This document shows positions 14,374 through 25,884 of a stretch of DNA of 64,000 bases, piece by piece. Position 1 is the stretch's first letter, and every line of letters begins with the position of its first letter. The stretch covers positions 1,674,001 through 1,738,000 of the forward strand of contig JBAJFG010000111.1 of the NCBI GenBank assembly GCA_037903475.1, read 5' to 3'. Source of the stretch: Ancylostoma caninum (taxonomy: Eukaryota; Nematoda; Chromadorea; Rhabditida; Ancylostomatidae). The translations under genes were made by a program, and so were the position numbers. The notes beneath the pieces were generated by a model, which saw only the letters and a program-made list of their open reading frames with translations, was not told the origin of the DNA and searched no databases.

Positions 14374-14384
14374 CTGGGATAGAA
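14374..14384 (-). promoter_or_regulatory. Candidate spliced-leader acceptor of the ERGIC2 gene
   Basis: On the minus strand a pyrimidine-rich TTCTATCCCAG ends 2 bp before the start codon at 14371. In nematodes an acceptor so close to the ATG usually marks trans-splicing. An ordinary 5' UTR intron is the alternative. Confidence 0.5.
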
Positions 14385-16628
14385 CAGATTCATGTTAGAA
14401 CAATGGAAATACCAATCGTGTTTTCTCGATGCCGGATATCATTTGGGAATAAAACTACAAAAAACCCATCCATCAAAGGGAATATGAGACATCGGGCTCA
14501 GTTTGGTCATATCCCGGATTTCCCGTTTCGAAAAAAGATACAGAGCAAACTAATCCGTTCGAGACCAACCCTGCGCTCGGCACCTGGCCACCCATATGAA
14601 TTCAGGCGTCGCATGAAACAGTGATTATTTTAATTCAATCGCGGATTGCTTAGAACGTTTTATTAGTTCCTTGAGAAGAGTTCTTTTGATCGTCTCCAAA
14701 TATTTTAAGCTTATCTCAAGAATCGCAATGATAATACTCTTATCAGCAGACCATGCAACAGTGGATTGTGTTTTTTTATGACGGCTATGGATATACCATA
14801 CTCAGATATTGTTCGCAACTGTTCTTTTTTCACCGTGTAGATCTTTTCAGACAAAGCCGTAGAGCTACTGGAGCAAAAGGATATGTCGACCTAGAGCTTA
14901 CAAGGCTAACAACCTGCTAATAGCAAACGAAAGACACTGGATAAGAAGGTAAAGCTGAGCAGCCCCTGTGACCTATGCAGAACACCTGAAGAGCATGTGA
15001 AAGGACCTTCCTCTTCTAATGTAGATGGGAGGAGTACCTTGCTTGCAGGGAAGGACATACTAGAAGAGGGCGGTGCGGCAGAGATCGATCATTGGCTGGT
15101 TGGCCGAAATCGCTAATCGCAGAACAAATGCGCTCTTTTCTAACCAGGTAGAATGCCCTACACCCTAACATACATTTTAGACGTTGAAATTACGGTACTG
15201 AATTAAATTCCTGAAGCATTCAATAAATACATACACCTCATGCCTTTGTAATGTGTAATGTGTCTGAACCTCTCTATTTTCCACCGTGCTCATTGTCTCA
15301 GGATCCGATCCGTTTAAAAATATGAGGTCAAAAGTTCATTCCGGTTAGCAAGCCGTCTTACGTAATATCCAGGCGTAAAATAAAATATGATCGAAGCTTA
15401 ACTACAATGCAGAGGTCCAGCCAAACAATCATTCGTTGCAGACTTCCAATTCCTACATTTGACTGTAGGGTTTAGCGCGTTCAGTGCGAATACACTCGGA
15501 GCACACTTTGTATAACGCCTGTAAATTACGGTAAGACGGCCTGGACACGGGACTAAACTTTTCATTTTGTTTTGAATTTGAACATTGGCTATTTGCAGCT
15601 CCCCTCGAGGCGGTGGTGTTTAATGTATAGAGCATCAACAACGTGTCATAGGTGCGGTGGAAATCGTAGTCTCATAAGAATGGTCACCTACAGGTACATA
15701 ATCCAGTCTAGAGTGCTGTATTTGGAACTGTTAACATTACTCATTTACTTTACGATTTCTTGGTCTGATAGAAAACACCGCCAACACTCATGGATTCAGT
15801 TCACTTTTAGATCTCTTGTGCCAGACATCTTCCGAATCCTTCACCCGATGGCGAAGTGAATTCACGAGGACATGGAGGCTTCTTGGTATCGCACGGCCCA
15901 TCGAAGTGACAAAGTGAGGGAGTTCACCATCTTCACGTACATAGGGGTTTGTGATGATCTAACTTTCTGAATATGACTGATTTTCCTTGTCCTAGAGTGC
16001 AGCTTTTTACCAAAATGTAATATTCTATTACAAAACAAATACACATATGAGCAAGAGATATGGGTAAGATATCTAAAGGAAACTGTGATAAAGGTCAATT
16101 CTTTAGAATGATAGTAACATGGAACAAGAAGCCAAGTTCTAGTTCTTTGGTGAAGTTCAGGGCGACTCACACATTATTCAATTACCCAGATCACTATTTA
16201 TGAAATTTCCCGACTTCGCTAGCGAGAAAAAAACTAGTGAAGCACAATAACATGCTGTTTCGAGATATTGGTTAAACAGCGCCACTTAACAGCACCAAAT
16301 CCTAGCAGGCGAACATCTCTGAACACCTAAATATGGAGTCTACTTTAGGTGATGAATACGAATATCATAACAGCAAGCTTCAGTCATCCCTTCATATGTG
16401 ATCCATGATTGTATTATCTTCAGGTTATGTTATCTTCCACTCTCGAACAAAGCATATTGGATACGAACCTTAGAACGATTACAAATTCCAGGTAAACTCA
16501 ATGGCGACAAAACCCATATGTACCGCCTCTATTAAATCTCAGAAAGCCTCTATTAGATCTCAACAACAGCTCGCATATCCCAATATAGAAGTGAGAGGGA
16601 ATGCACTTGCACAGTAGATTCCAACCTA
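14385..16628. other. Intergenic, no gene supported
   Basis: Upstream of the ERGIC2 gene. Scattered short frames show no domain I recognise and no in-phase exon chain. A low-quality coding-like stretch around 14.9-15.2 kb could be a decayed transposable element, but nothing diagnostic remains. Confidence 0.4.
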
Positions 16629-16766
16629 CAGTCTCTGTCAAAAATCCTTGCCTTTGCTGCACCGTGCGTCAGGTGAGCCGCGCCACACCAAGTATGATGA
16701 TGCGTATGCGGCGCGACTCAGAGTATGGGCGGCGCAGTGTGAGGCAAGGATTTCTGACAGCGACTG
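16629..16766. mobile_element. CAGT-ended MITE 1 (Tc1/mariner type), 138 bp
   Basis: The ends read CAGTCTCTGTCAAAAATCCT (left) and, in reverse complement, CAGTCGCTGTCAGAAATCCT (right), continuing TGCCT: about 23 of 25 positions match. TA flanks both sides (16627-16628 and 16767-16768). CAGT termini plus a TA duplication indicate the Tc1/mariner superfamily. The GC-rich core has no coding capacity. Confidence 0.8.
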
Positions 16767-16772
16767 TACATA

Positions 16773-17028
16773 CAGTGGACGTCAAGGGCGGTGGCCCATC
16801 TGCGGCCTCGAGAAGTGCGCCGCGCCCGTCGTAAGCGATGTTTTCTGCTGCTGTTACGCTATATCTAGCAGCTTTTCTACCCGATTTAAGGATTCTCGTC
16901 CAAATCGGGAAGGAAGCGACTAGAAATAGCACTCCGGCAGCAACCAACACCGATCCCCGCGCGCGCGGCGCGGTCGCGCTGCGTCCTTTTCGAGGCCGCG
17001 GATGGGCCACCGCCATTGACGCTTACTG
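16773..17028. mobile_element. CAGT-ended MITE 2 (Tc1/mariner type), 256 bp
   Basis: Left end CAGTGGACGTCAAGGGCGGT and right end in reverse complement CAGTAAGCGTCAATGGCGGT, both continuing GGCCCATC(T/C)GCGGCCTCGA, form terminal inverted repeats of about 38 bp. TA flanks are at 16771-16772 and 17029-17030. An inner inverted pair exists around 16870-16915. It sits only 6 bp from MITE 1, has a different core, and is non-coding. Confidence 0.8.
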
Positions 17029-17030
17029 TA

Positions 17031-18703
17031 GATGCGCATTGCCGCTGATGAAAAATGTGCGGGAATCTTTCGTAAAATTTCTTTGTGTTCGAATCCGTTA
17101 CATCTCGCGGTAACGGACAAGGTTTACCCATCAAAACAAAAATAGAATCAGCCTTGCGGTATTCACAGGCAATGCATATCTCTACAGTGCGAGTAAACCG
17201 GGAGAGAGTAATTCGGATATAAACACAAACATACAACAGATGGGAGCATTTAGTACCATAAACAACCCTAAAATAAGAATAGTACAGTAGTCTTACACCT
17301 AGAAACTCAACATCTGCTAAGCTGAAAAAAAAATCAGATTGCAATTATGCATAAATCTTAGATCGTCAAGACAAAGAAGAAAAGTGCCATTCTACAAAAG
17401 AAAAAAAAAACAGCGACCAAAAGAACCTGAATGTAATCAGCGGCTAATAGAACGATGTCATTGGGTGAAAATACAGAAAGCAATGTGACAGAACCGGTTT
17501 TCAGTATCAGATCTATAATTCTCAAAGCAATTCGAAGAAATTCTGAAGAAAGAAAACTCACAAAAGTCAATTCAGAAAGTGTAGTAACATGAAGACCCAG
17601 AACGATAGAATAGAATTTAAAAAACGGAAGACATCAATAAAATAAATGAACTAAAATCCCTAATAGAACCTAGACGTCAAAATACTCTCTAAGGAAATAT
17701 ACAACGTGACATTTTTGGAGAAATGACCACGTAAGCTGTTGAAAATTGTGACAGCAGTCTACTGTAGGACATGAAATGCCTGAAAAAAAAAACTTCAAAT
17801 ACATCGTATTGGATTGGGGAATAAGTCCAATCGATTTTTTAAACTTGTTTTTTCCAGGGTGATTGCTTTGCTTGACTAGCTCTTGCTTAACATGGCTTGA
17901 CTAGCCTCACAGTCCACTTTGTAGCTCTTGGTTTGCTTTTTGCAACCTCATTCCTCAATTCTCGCTTAACCTCCTTTTCTACCGCATGGATTGTGACCAC
18001 CCACGTCGATAAAAAAGAATCCCCTGCACTCCCAGTTCAACTACTACCGTTCGACTTCAATCGTGGATCAAATGCGGCTCAATTGGCTAGGGATATCAAA
18101 GGCGTTTGAAGAGGAACCTTTACTGCTGAAATGACAGCATCGAAGTGGTTAAACCAATTCAGACAGGGTAAATCTGGCTTTGAATTTGCTTCTTGTTCGG
18201 GACCGCCAGTTTGTGGGAAATAAAGGCGATTATCCACTAAGGCTGCTTTAAATGTATTTCCATTCCAACACACAAGGTGAGCAACAAGTTCTAGCGATTT
18301 GAAATAAATATTCCAAGAAACTCACTAGTTCTAGGATGAAGCCCTTGACCATTTATATGGTCACCTCCACTACCCCCCGGGGGGGGGCCCCCCCCCCCCC
18401 CCCCCCCCTACCTCCCCTATGATCAAGTTCCAGAAACAGGAAAATTTAGTCAAGGCAATAAATAATAGTCGGTTCTCCGACCATACCAATGCGTGCGAAT
18501 ACAATTATTGTAGTTGGGAAGGAACGGCATGAAGTTTAAAATAGAGACCTTCCAGAACAAAATGACGTACCTAAAAATTGAACTAGCGTCCAAATGATTG
18601 TACCCATAACTCACCATTAAAATGAATGCGCATAGCTGATTAGACCTGCAATAGTTAAATAAAATTTTCTTAAAAAGAAATCCCAGAAAGCTTGATGCCA
18701 AAC
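17031..18703. other. Region 3' of the ELM2-SANT gene; possible unresolved exons
   Basis: The ELM2-SANT gene must end here. An acceptor at 18646 opens a stretch (18645-18614) whose only open frame reads SNQLCAFILM, then a donor. A second acceptor opens 18570, reading VRHFVLEGLYFKLHAVPSQL before a stop. These two join each other but not the exon ending at 18704, whose phase would give Lys-Val-stop. The frame at 18079-18273 minus also looks coding-like but has no recognised domain. Nothing firm is seen in 17031-17900. Confidence 0.35.
18373..18408. repeat. C6-G9-C21 homopolymer palindrome
   Basis: Six C, nine G and twenty-one C follow one another without interruption. G-runs facing C-runs can fold back and are also a typical place for sequencing or assembly error, so the exact lengths should not be trusted. 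Confidence 0.8.
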
Positions 18704-20416
18704 CTTTAAAGATGGAATTTCAATAGGAGTGAAAGGAGTAACTGTGTTCACGTCATGTACAGCAACAGGAGGTGGGTCGACTTTGGGCCGTACCACCTAG
18801 AAAAGCCACCTGAATATCATAAAGTGAAATATCGTTGCGGAATGAACAACGCAAACTGGAACGGTAAAACAACCTTCATCCTCTTGGCCATTTCAGCGGC
18901 AAGTGAAACACAAGATTCTATCTCCTCCAAATCTCTCTTCATTACGCATTGCCGCTTCGGATAACGTGAGCTTCGAGGGACGAATTCAAAGTTTTTGAAC
19001 TTGTTTTTATAGTAATAGTTCATAATGCTACTCGTAGACTGTTGAGGTAACTGAATAAACAGCAAATTTTCTTTATTGAGCCTCATATAAATGATTAACT
19101 GTGACTCACCAAATTCTTCAGTGGTCGACACCGTTGATGGGGTTTTAGACATTTGAGCAAACGGAACTTCTCGGCACGTATAGTACAGCGAACAACCTGT
19201 TTCTCGAAGTCGGAAAACAGATCAGGGACCATGAAATTTTCACATATTGTGAGGGCCTTGCCAATATCGAACTTGCAATACGCCAATATTTCATGAGCCT
19301 GAAATAAAAATTGATGGAAAACTCCTTAATGAAGGGATTACTTGAATATTCGAAATGTAGCCGCCATGAAAGCTTTTAACTAGCATATGCAAGAGACCTT
19401 TGTGGAAGTTAACGATGTTATACATATACTGAGCGTCCATAGAGCTAACCATTCTGCGGGCCAGATGGCGGGAAGCGATGCGATGTGCCGCAAACTTATT
19501 TCTGTATCCTGTGCTGCCAGAATATAGTCGTAGCCATGTCTAGTCAATTCAAAAGAGAAAAAAAACTGAATATCGCTACGATCAGTAAGATAGCGGCGTT
19601 ATGGCATATGATGGCGCAGGTTAGGAACTGCAACGGGCTATGTCGTTATGTCGCAGCCGGATCTTAAGTCCGTGAAATGGACAGCTCCGCCAACACTCGC
19701 TATGACTACCTGGCAAAAAAAAAAAAAGAAAGAAATTCAGCGAGAAGAGCAAAAGCAGCGACGTAGCCAGCCAAAAACAACGTTTTTTCCCAACGTTTTG
19801 CTTAAGGTTGCACATTTTCTCACCGACGAGCATGTGGAATGCTTGTCTTTAAAATTGCAGTTTTTCGAAACCTACAGAAGCAAACTAATAACGAGAGATA
19901 CTTCTAAAAGTCGGAACCAAACGAATAACGCTTGTTCTGCAGCGATATCCAAAGATACAGTGTTCAAGATTCAAAATGCAAGTTCAAATCTTCCTTATTC
20001 CAGATTAACCAAAGCAAGCCGGATTACACCGAGCCGGATTGACTGACCTTTTCCGACGAGATGTTCCTCTTTTGAGCGTCATCCAAATACTTCCGTATTT
20101 GCTCCTCGGACAGGGAACAATCAGGACTCCACAACTGCACTTCACGTTCTTCTTCTTCTTCATCGTTCGAATCTTGGCTAAAATGCAAAATTTTAACAAA
20201 CGTGCTGCGAAAAATTCGTTTCTGAAAATGATAACATGTGCTTTGAGGACTAATCATATAATGTAACATAGATGCGACTATGATAATGAGGTATAGAACC
20301 TCCTCCACCTAGTCTTATGAATCTATAATAACAACGAACCTTGTACTGGGCAATATACTTGTCTCCTCAACCAGGTCCCGTGTGTTCTTGGAACACGGTC
20401 GGCGTCGGCGACGCAT
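18704..20416 (-). CDS. ELM2-SANT transcriptional corepressor, CoREST/MIER-like (3' end open)
   Basis: CoREST- and MIER-type proteins bridge histone deacetylases (and LSD1 for CoREST) to chromatin. Six exons join in phase: 20416-20340, 20177-20048, 19494-19342, 19298-19110, 19050-18874, 18796-18704, about 273 residues without a stop. The N-terminus is Arg-rich (MRRRRRP), followed by an acidic run, then the ELM2 start LWSPDCSLSEEQIRKYLDDA, which resembles CoREST. The ELM2 end is AHEILAYCKFDIGKALT and the SANT domain spans FSDFEKQVVRCTIRAEKF to STSSIMNYYYKNKFKN. A 51-residue exon between the two ELM2 halves is unlike the family and enters through a weak ATAAG acceptor, so that junction is less certain. 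A second SANT domain, expected of CoREST, was not found. The start has an acceptor 3 bp upstream. Family assignment is moderate; a spr-1 identity is possible but not shown. Confidence 0.65.
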
Positions 20417-20419
20417 ATT

Positions 20420-20430
20420 CTGAATAGGGA
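20420..20430 (-). promoter_or_regulatory. Candidate spliced-leader acceptor of the ELM2-SANT gene
   Basis: TCCCTATTCAG on the minus strand ends 3 bp before the ATG at 20416. This fits trans-splicing and supports this start; a 5' UTR intron would look the same. Confidence 0.5.
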
Positions 20431-21858
20431 TTAAAATAATAGACGGCGTCGCTGTAACCATTTTTGGGAGAAAGTTATCAAAATATAGGAATGAACTCAA
20501 AAAAGCTAACAGTATTACTGCTCATTTTTAAGGAAACCTTAAGTATGTTTAAAAGTAGAGGATGAAAATTTTACTACAGAGTGGCAGATCTCAGATCTCA
20601 CACCACAACAAGTTAACAGAATAAGGAACCTACCATTTAGCTCGAGGTCATAGCAGTACCGAAGCATGCATCAAAAATTTTTGCGAACCACCAGACGAAT
20701 CAAAAACATACCGTAGTCAACAAGTGCGATTGGAGCGAGCTTTTACAGCGCTCTATTACGACGCTAACAGCCTGCTGGAATCAGAGGGCTGCGAAGCCAA
20801 GTGGAAAGGCTGCTTATTGTTGGAGAAGTATGTCTAAATTTCTTGGTAGTTTCTTGTCAGTGGACAGTAAAGTAAATGATTTTGGTCGTTGAGAAAGTTG
20901 CGACCAATGACAACAAATTTGCTAAAATTGGTGCAATCACACGCATTACGCTGAGCTAACGGCAAAAATCAACAAAGTTGCTGAGCACGGGCATATAGCT
21001 GAAAATGTTACAAGGGGAGTTACGTACTGGTGGTTAAGCTTTGGAAATAGTTGACCAAAACTCAGCAATTAGCAACGTTCAGGTTAATTCACATTGACAC
21101 ATCTTCAGCACATTTTTTAAAAGCAATTTCACACATTTTCGACGTTTTTCTTTCAGATAACGTTTTAACAGCGTTGAGCTCTACGTTTATGGATGAACTG
21201 TCACTGTCGACAAAGCTCGTATACACTACGATGGCAGCACTCAACTGGAAGAGGAAATTTATTTAAGCCATGCAGCCGAAATAGAAGCATGGTGCACAGA
21301 AACAGCGGACATATTGCCGCTTCACGTCGCTTGACAGATGGCTCGCTCACACCTACGTGGCGATGTATTCGTGTCATTTAAGTAGTAGAAAGTCTTGAGT
21401 AAGCAGAGAAGTGCTGTAGAAAGAGATGCTCTCATATGACTAGTAGGTTGCTGGTTTCAAATTTAAGAAGCAATCGGCAACAAATGTCATCTATAGACGA
21501 AGACATGACAGCCGAAGCCGTGTGTCAGGCCACCCACGTTGTTGCCGTTTACCAAACTAGACATCAGCTTATACTAAAAACTACTCAAGAAGGTTCCAGA
21601 GTAGTTGGTGTGTATACGAAATGGCTAGGTCAAACTTAGCAAATAAGTAAAGTGAAAAACTTTCGACATATAAGATTCGTGGTTGTAATACCACGGGTAG
21701 CAACAAGGAGGCAAGTAATCGATGGGTCAAGCAGGGGGGTCACTGAGTACCGGCTTTGTTTCTGCTCTGGGTGGCATTTGCGCACACAATTGAGGAAATC
21801 GACGCAAGCGCAACCGTATCGTGGAAACTCGGGGTTTTGATTCGGAGGTCATACATAA
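20431..21858. other. Intergenic, no gene supported
   Basis: This is the 5' side of the ELM2-SANT gene and presumably holds its promoter. Only short frames without recognisable domains or exon structure are present. Confidence 0.45.
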
Positions 21859-21866
21859 ACATATGC

Positions 21867-22124
21867 CAGTGGCGGACGCGGGGGAGGCCCCCCACGAGAA
21901 TGGGCCGCTAAATTTTCGAAACTACTTTACATACAAATAAAAATCTTGTATTAGTTTATTTTTAATTGTTTACTTTTATTATTATTTTTAATATTATTTT
22001 TACTCACTATTTATTGTTATAGTTAATATTTTTATTAATTTTATTTCCCATCTGGGTCCCCAAAGCGGCGGAGACCCCACTTTTTTCCCACGACCCCCCC
22101 GCCCACTTTCTGCGTCCGCCACCG
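21867..22124. mobile_element. hAT-like MITE, 258 bp
   Basis: Ends CAGTGGCGGACGC (left) and CGGTGGCGGACGC (right, reverse complement) match at 12 of 13 positions and have the CAGTGGCGGA start common in hAT elements. Eight-base flanks ACATATGC (21859-21866) and ACATGTGC (22125-22132) differ by one base, fitting a hAT 8 bp target duplication. The core is very AT-rich and non-coding. Confidence 0.75.
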
Positions 22125-22132
22125 ACATGTGC

Positions 22133-25100
22133 TACATATTTGCGAATCATTATTTCCTGCTGAAGAAGTAGAAAAATTGCCACTGGTAAGTACTAGGCTG
22201 ACGAGAAAGTAATGAAAAAAAAAAACGGCATTCAAGCCAAATCTTCATTTCCCACTTTTATGGAGGGTTTTCCCTATGAACTGAATATCCATCTTCCAGA
22301 TCTACAGTGCGCTTCATAATTATCGGACACCCCCAATTTTCAAACCCCGGTTTCCCCTTCAGACCGCGGGGTTATCTCTGAGCACCAGCCTAAAATAATC
22401 CTCGTATCGTGTTTTCGAGCTCATGTTAGTAACTTTGGTTCTTTAAAGCTTCATCTTCCTCTCTCTGTAAAGCTCGCAGTTGTGACAAACCTTCAAATTC
22501 TAACATTTCTATTAGTCACACAGCAAGATCACGAAACAATGATAATTTATTCAGGTTTTCCCAATTTTTCCGCCTCTTATCGCTGAACGCAACGCTTTCC
22601 AAACTTGCTGACAACGATGCTCTGCAGTCCTGCTTTAGAAGTACAGTTAACAGTGTCCATAGGCTGTCTTGGTGGCTTCGATGGGTGGCTATCCGAGAAG
22701 ACAACATTCTCCCGACATTGGGGTACTGCTGCATTTTCTTCTTGAATCCTGTAAATCGGCTGCTTAGAATGGCGGAAGCTTCGATTCCACATGCGAACGG
22801 ACATATGCTCAAAAATGGTCAAAATCAACGGGGTCTTTCTGTACCTAGAAGACACTGAAGGATAGAAAGAGATGGCGCTCAGAGAGTGACAAACCAGAAG
22901 AGTAAGAATAGTACGTTACCGGAGTATAGGGAAGTCACGCTAGTACAAGGCAGGACTTTTTATCGAATTTTTTTCTTAAAAATTAGCATTTTGAGTATGT
23001 GGCGTAAAGCAGGTTTGCCCCTTTTTGTCGTCCTTCTATGGTTCTTCTCAGTTTTTAGATCTGGCCTACACATATGGTAGTCGGAACGGTCTTACCCAAG
23101 CAACTCGAATCACTACAACCATTTCGCTTTGTGACATGGGATCTTCAGAGGCGTGGATATTAATAGATGTCCAAATCTTAAAGAGTTCAAGCAAGTGGAG
23201 CGGTCTTGTATTGTGGAATATTTGGCGATTCTCTTCTCATTTGACAACCCTTTATGGAACGGCAAGAGGTGCTCTGACAGTGGCATATCTAGCGACACCA
23301 TCTCGTGTAGTATTACATGAGGGTGCTACTGCAAATACCACCTAAAGCTGGTATGAACATATCTGATAACTACATTTATATGTGATCAACAATCACACAA
23401 CAGTAAGCAGGGAGTTGGATTGTGGGAGGCATGGGGGGGGGGAAGGGGTGGGATGGGAGAGTGAGAAAATCCGTTATGTGACTTTTCCGAGCAAGATAAT
23501 GTTCACAAGAGGAGTTAGTGGTGTTTTTGAGTTCATCCATTGGTGGTCTCGCTATATCTGGCATGGGAAAACTGGCGAGGTATGATAAGGCATTTCAATG
23601 AGAGGTTCTCGGATTTAAACAATTTAAGGCACTTTCAGACCACGTCCCTACCACTAATCTTGATGTGTTAATTGGGTTTAGGACAAAAGTCTTTTGTGAA
23701 ATCCTAGTATAGCAGAATAAAGCCTTAAATCCATTTGAAAAAGCCGAAATCAAAGGATTATTGAACATGGAAACCTCACTAGTCTTATTGCGCAAAAGGT
23801 GAGTACTACAACAATGACACTCAGGAAAACCAAAAAAAAATCTCAAAAATATTCGTCGAGTTCGGTTAAAATGACATTCTCTATTGATGTTGCATTCGCG
23901 GATCTGTAGAGTTCACGGATTAGTAATGTATTGGAAATTGAAGTGGTAGGATTTCCAGCTTCTACTGCCGTACGGGCGATGTAGCATCCCATGCCCTTGT
24001 AGAATCTGCAGCACGTGCTGAAAGTTGGATGACATGACCAAGGGGAATGCCGCGTATAGCCGACATTTTGCTACCGTAACCTCAAGACTGTCCTAAAATC
24101 TTGGATTCCTGGCTCGATCTGAAACACATGTCTTAACCTGTATGTAGAAGATTCTTAATTCTCAGTGTTCTACACGTGAAGTATAGGTGTTCGACTGATT
24201 ACGGGTTTCAACCAGATATTTCTCCACCGGCATCCGGAAGTCATCCGGTTTCCAGCCATTTCTCGAAAAAAAAAAATTCAAGCACATGTCCAGGTGAAGG
24301 CTTGCTTCTGAACTCTGGAAAACGTTGCCAAACGAAGTGGTCGCGCATGTTCGACTGTTCATGTTCCGGTTACTAGGCAGCTTGGTCAGTTTTGGCGCGC
24401 GGGCGGCGTGAGAGCGAAAACGAGGAGGTTGAACGAGGACCGGGCTGTGACCCCGATTGATCAGTCCACACAGATGCGATCCCTGGCAGTGTACGTCATC
24501 CGTGAGTGAACTTGTTCTACACTTCTTTATGAGATGTTCAGTTGTGCGTAGCCACTGATCTGATGCACAATATGCTTTCTGTTTGTCTTTCTTTTGCACC
24601 AACTGCGCGCCGTCGTCCTAACAATTTGGCGGTTACGGTGGCGTGCACGGTAGCTGAGTGACAGATTCATAGGAAGTCTCTTGTCACCAGATCGGTGTTC
24701 TTCAGAAATTTCCGCCTAGACGGCATTTAAGGGAGTTATTAGATGCCCTTATCACGAAAATCTCCCTAGTTTTCTACTTTAACCTCGTTTTGTAAGGTTA
24801 CGGTGGGAGTGATATGAGGGGATGAAATATAATAAAATGCTAGTATCAGCAGGGAAATCGGAGTAATGACAGCTGCGTTAGCCGCAGTCTAGCTAACGTA
24901 AGTGAAGCTACTGTACAAGATGGATACGATATTCATGTGTATCAACTTCGAGAATCCCTTGATCAATTGAATGAAATTCCGGAATTTTCGGGCGAAAAAA
25001 GCGGGATGGCGCCTCATGAGATTGGTACTTCCTTGCCAGAAATTGCAACTTCTTTCTTTCTCACTGTAATCCTAAGAGATCCCTCCAGAAACGGGGCTCA

Positions 25101-25864
25101 GGTAGAAAACAATGCGATTTTCGTGTTTAAGGCATCAAATAATTCCCGTAAGTGAAATCTACGCGAAAATTCTCTAAGAAAACGGATCCAATGACAGATT
25201 CTTCCTATATTTTTGTAGATGAGTGTGGTAAAAATGGCTGCTTGTTGCGAGAGCTTCAGCAATTTTTTTTCTCGGAATCTCAGCATGTTTATTATCCTTG
25301 TATTCGCTCAGAAAACATCACATTGGTCGTTAGTCATAAAATGTTCACAAACACCTCTAGAACGTGGAGCCCTCCTATCTTTAATGCTTTGGACGTTACA
25401 CTGACTCTTTACCGACAGTTAGTGTTACGTAAATTGTCTCTAGTATGAGTAATTTTGCATCTTGTAGAATACCGTTAACCGCCCTCTGAGTGAAGACTGA
25501 TTCTCTTAACCTCTTTTTCTAATGATTTTGTTTTGACTGTTTATACAATCCGTGTAAATCCCATTCAACTAGCAATTTATGTGCAACACGTACCATGCAG
25601 TTACGTCCTTGGTAGCGGATCACCCGCTACGCTCTATTTCCGGTCCTCTATTGTACTCATACTATTCGGTTAAGAGCAACAACCCAAACAATTTGGCGGC
25701 GCTCTTCTTAGAATGATTTTTTTCCTTACAGGACGTTCTAGTTCTTTCGAGTGGAACTCTTGTAAAAAAAATCCATCTGGATTCCTACAAAAGCTGTTCG
25801 CTGTTGCACTGCAAACCAAATCACATTTAAAAAAGAGGCGCCACAGCTTTCACTTAGAATTCTC
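22133..25864. other. Intergenic, transposon remnants, no gene supported
   Basis: At about 22305-22330 a TA-flanked CAGTGCGCTTCATAATTATC followed by GGACACCC resembles a Tc1-type terminal repeat, without a visible partner. A frame at 24907-25146 (about 80 codons, reading YQLRESLDQLNEIPEFSG) ends at a strong GTAAGT donor and could be an exon or a decayed element, but it has no recognisable domain and could not be joined to the gene starting at 25885. The purine run at 23430-23460 is low complexity. Confidence 0.35.
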
Positions 25865-25875
25865 GTGTTATCCAG
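25865..25875 (+). promoter_or_regulatory. Candidate spliced-leader acceptor of DM13 gene A
   Basis: CGTGTTATCCAG ends 9 bp before the ATG at 25885. It is close enough to suggest trans-splicing and supports the chosen start, which also begins a signal peptide. Confidence 0.45.
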
Positions 25876-25884
25876 AAATCGGTG

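Noticed and set aside
22205..22235. Mariner end resembling CTAGGCTGACGAGAAAGTAATG
   Set aside because: The similarity to mariner ends is loose, and neither a partner end nor a TA-bounded element was found.
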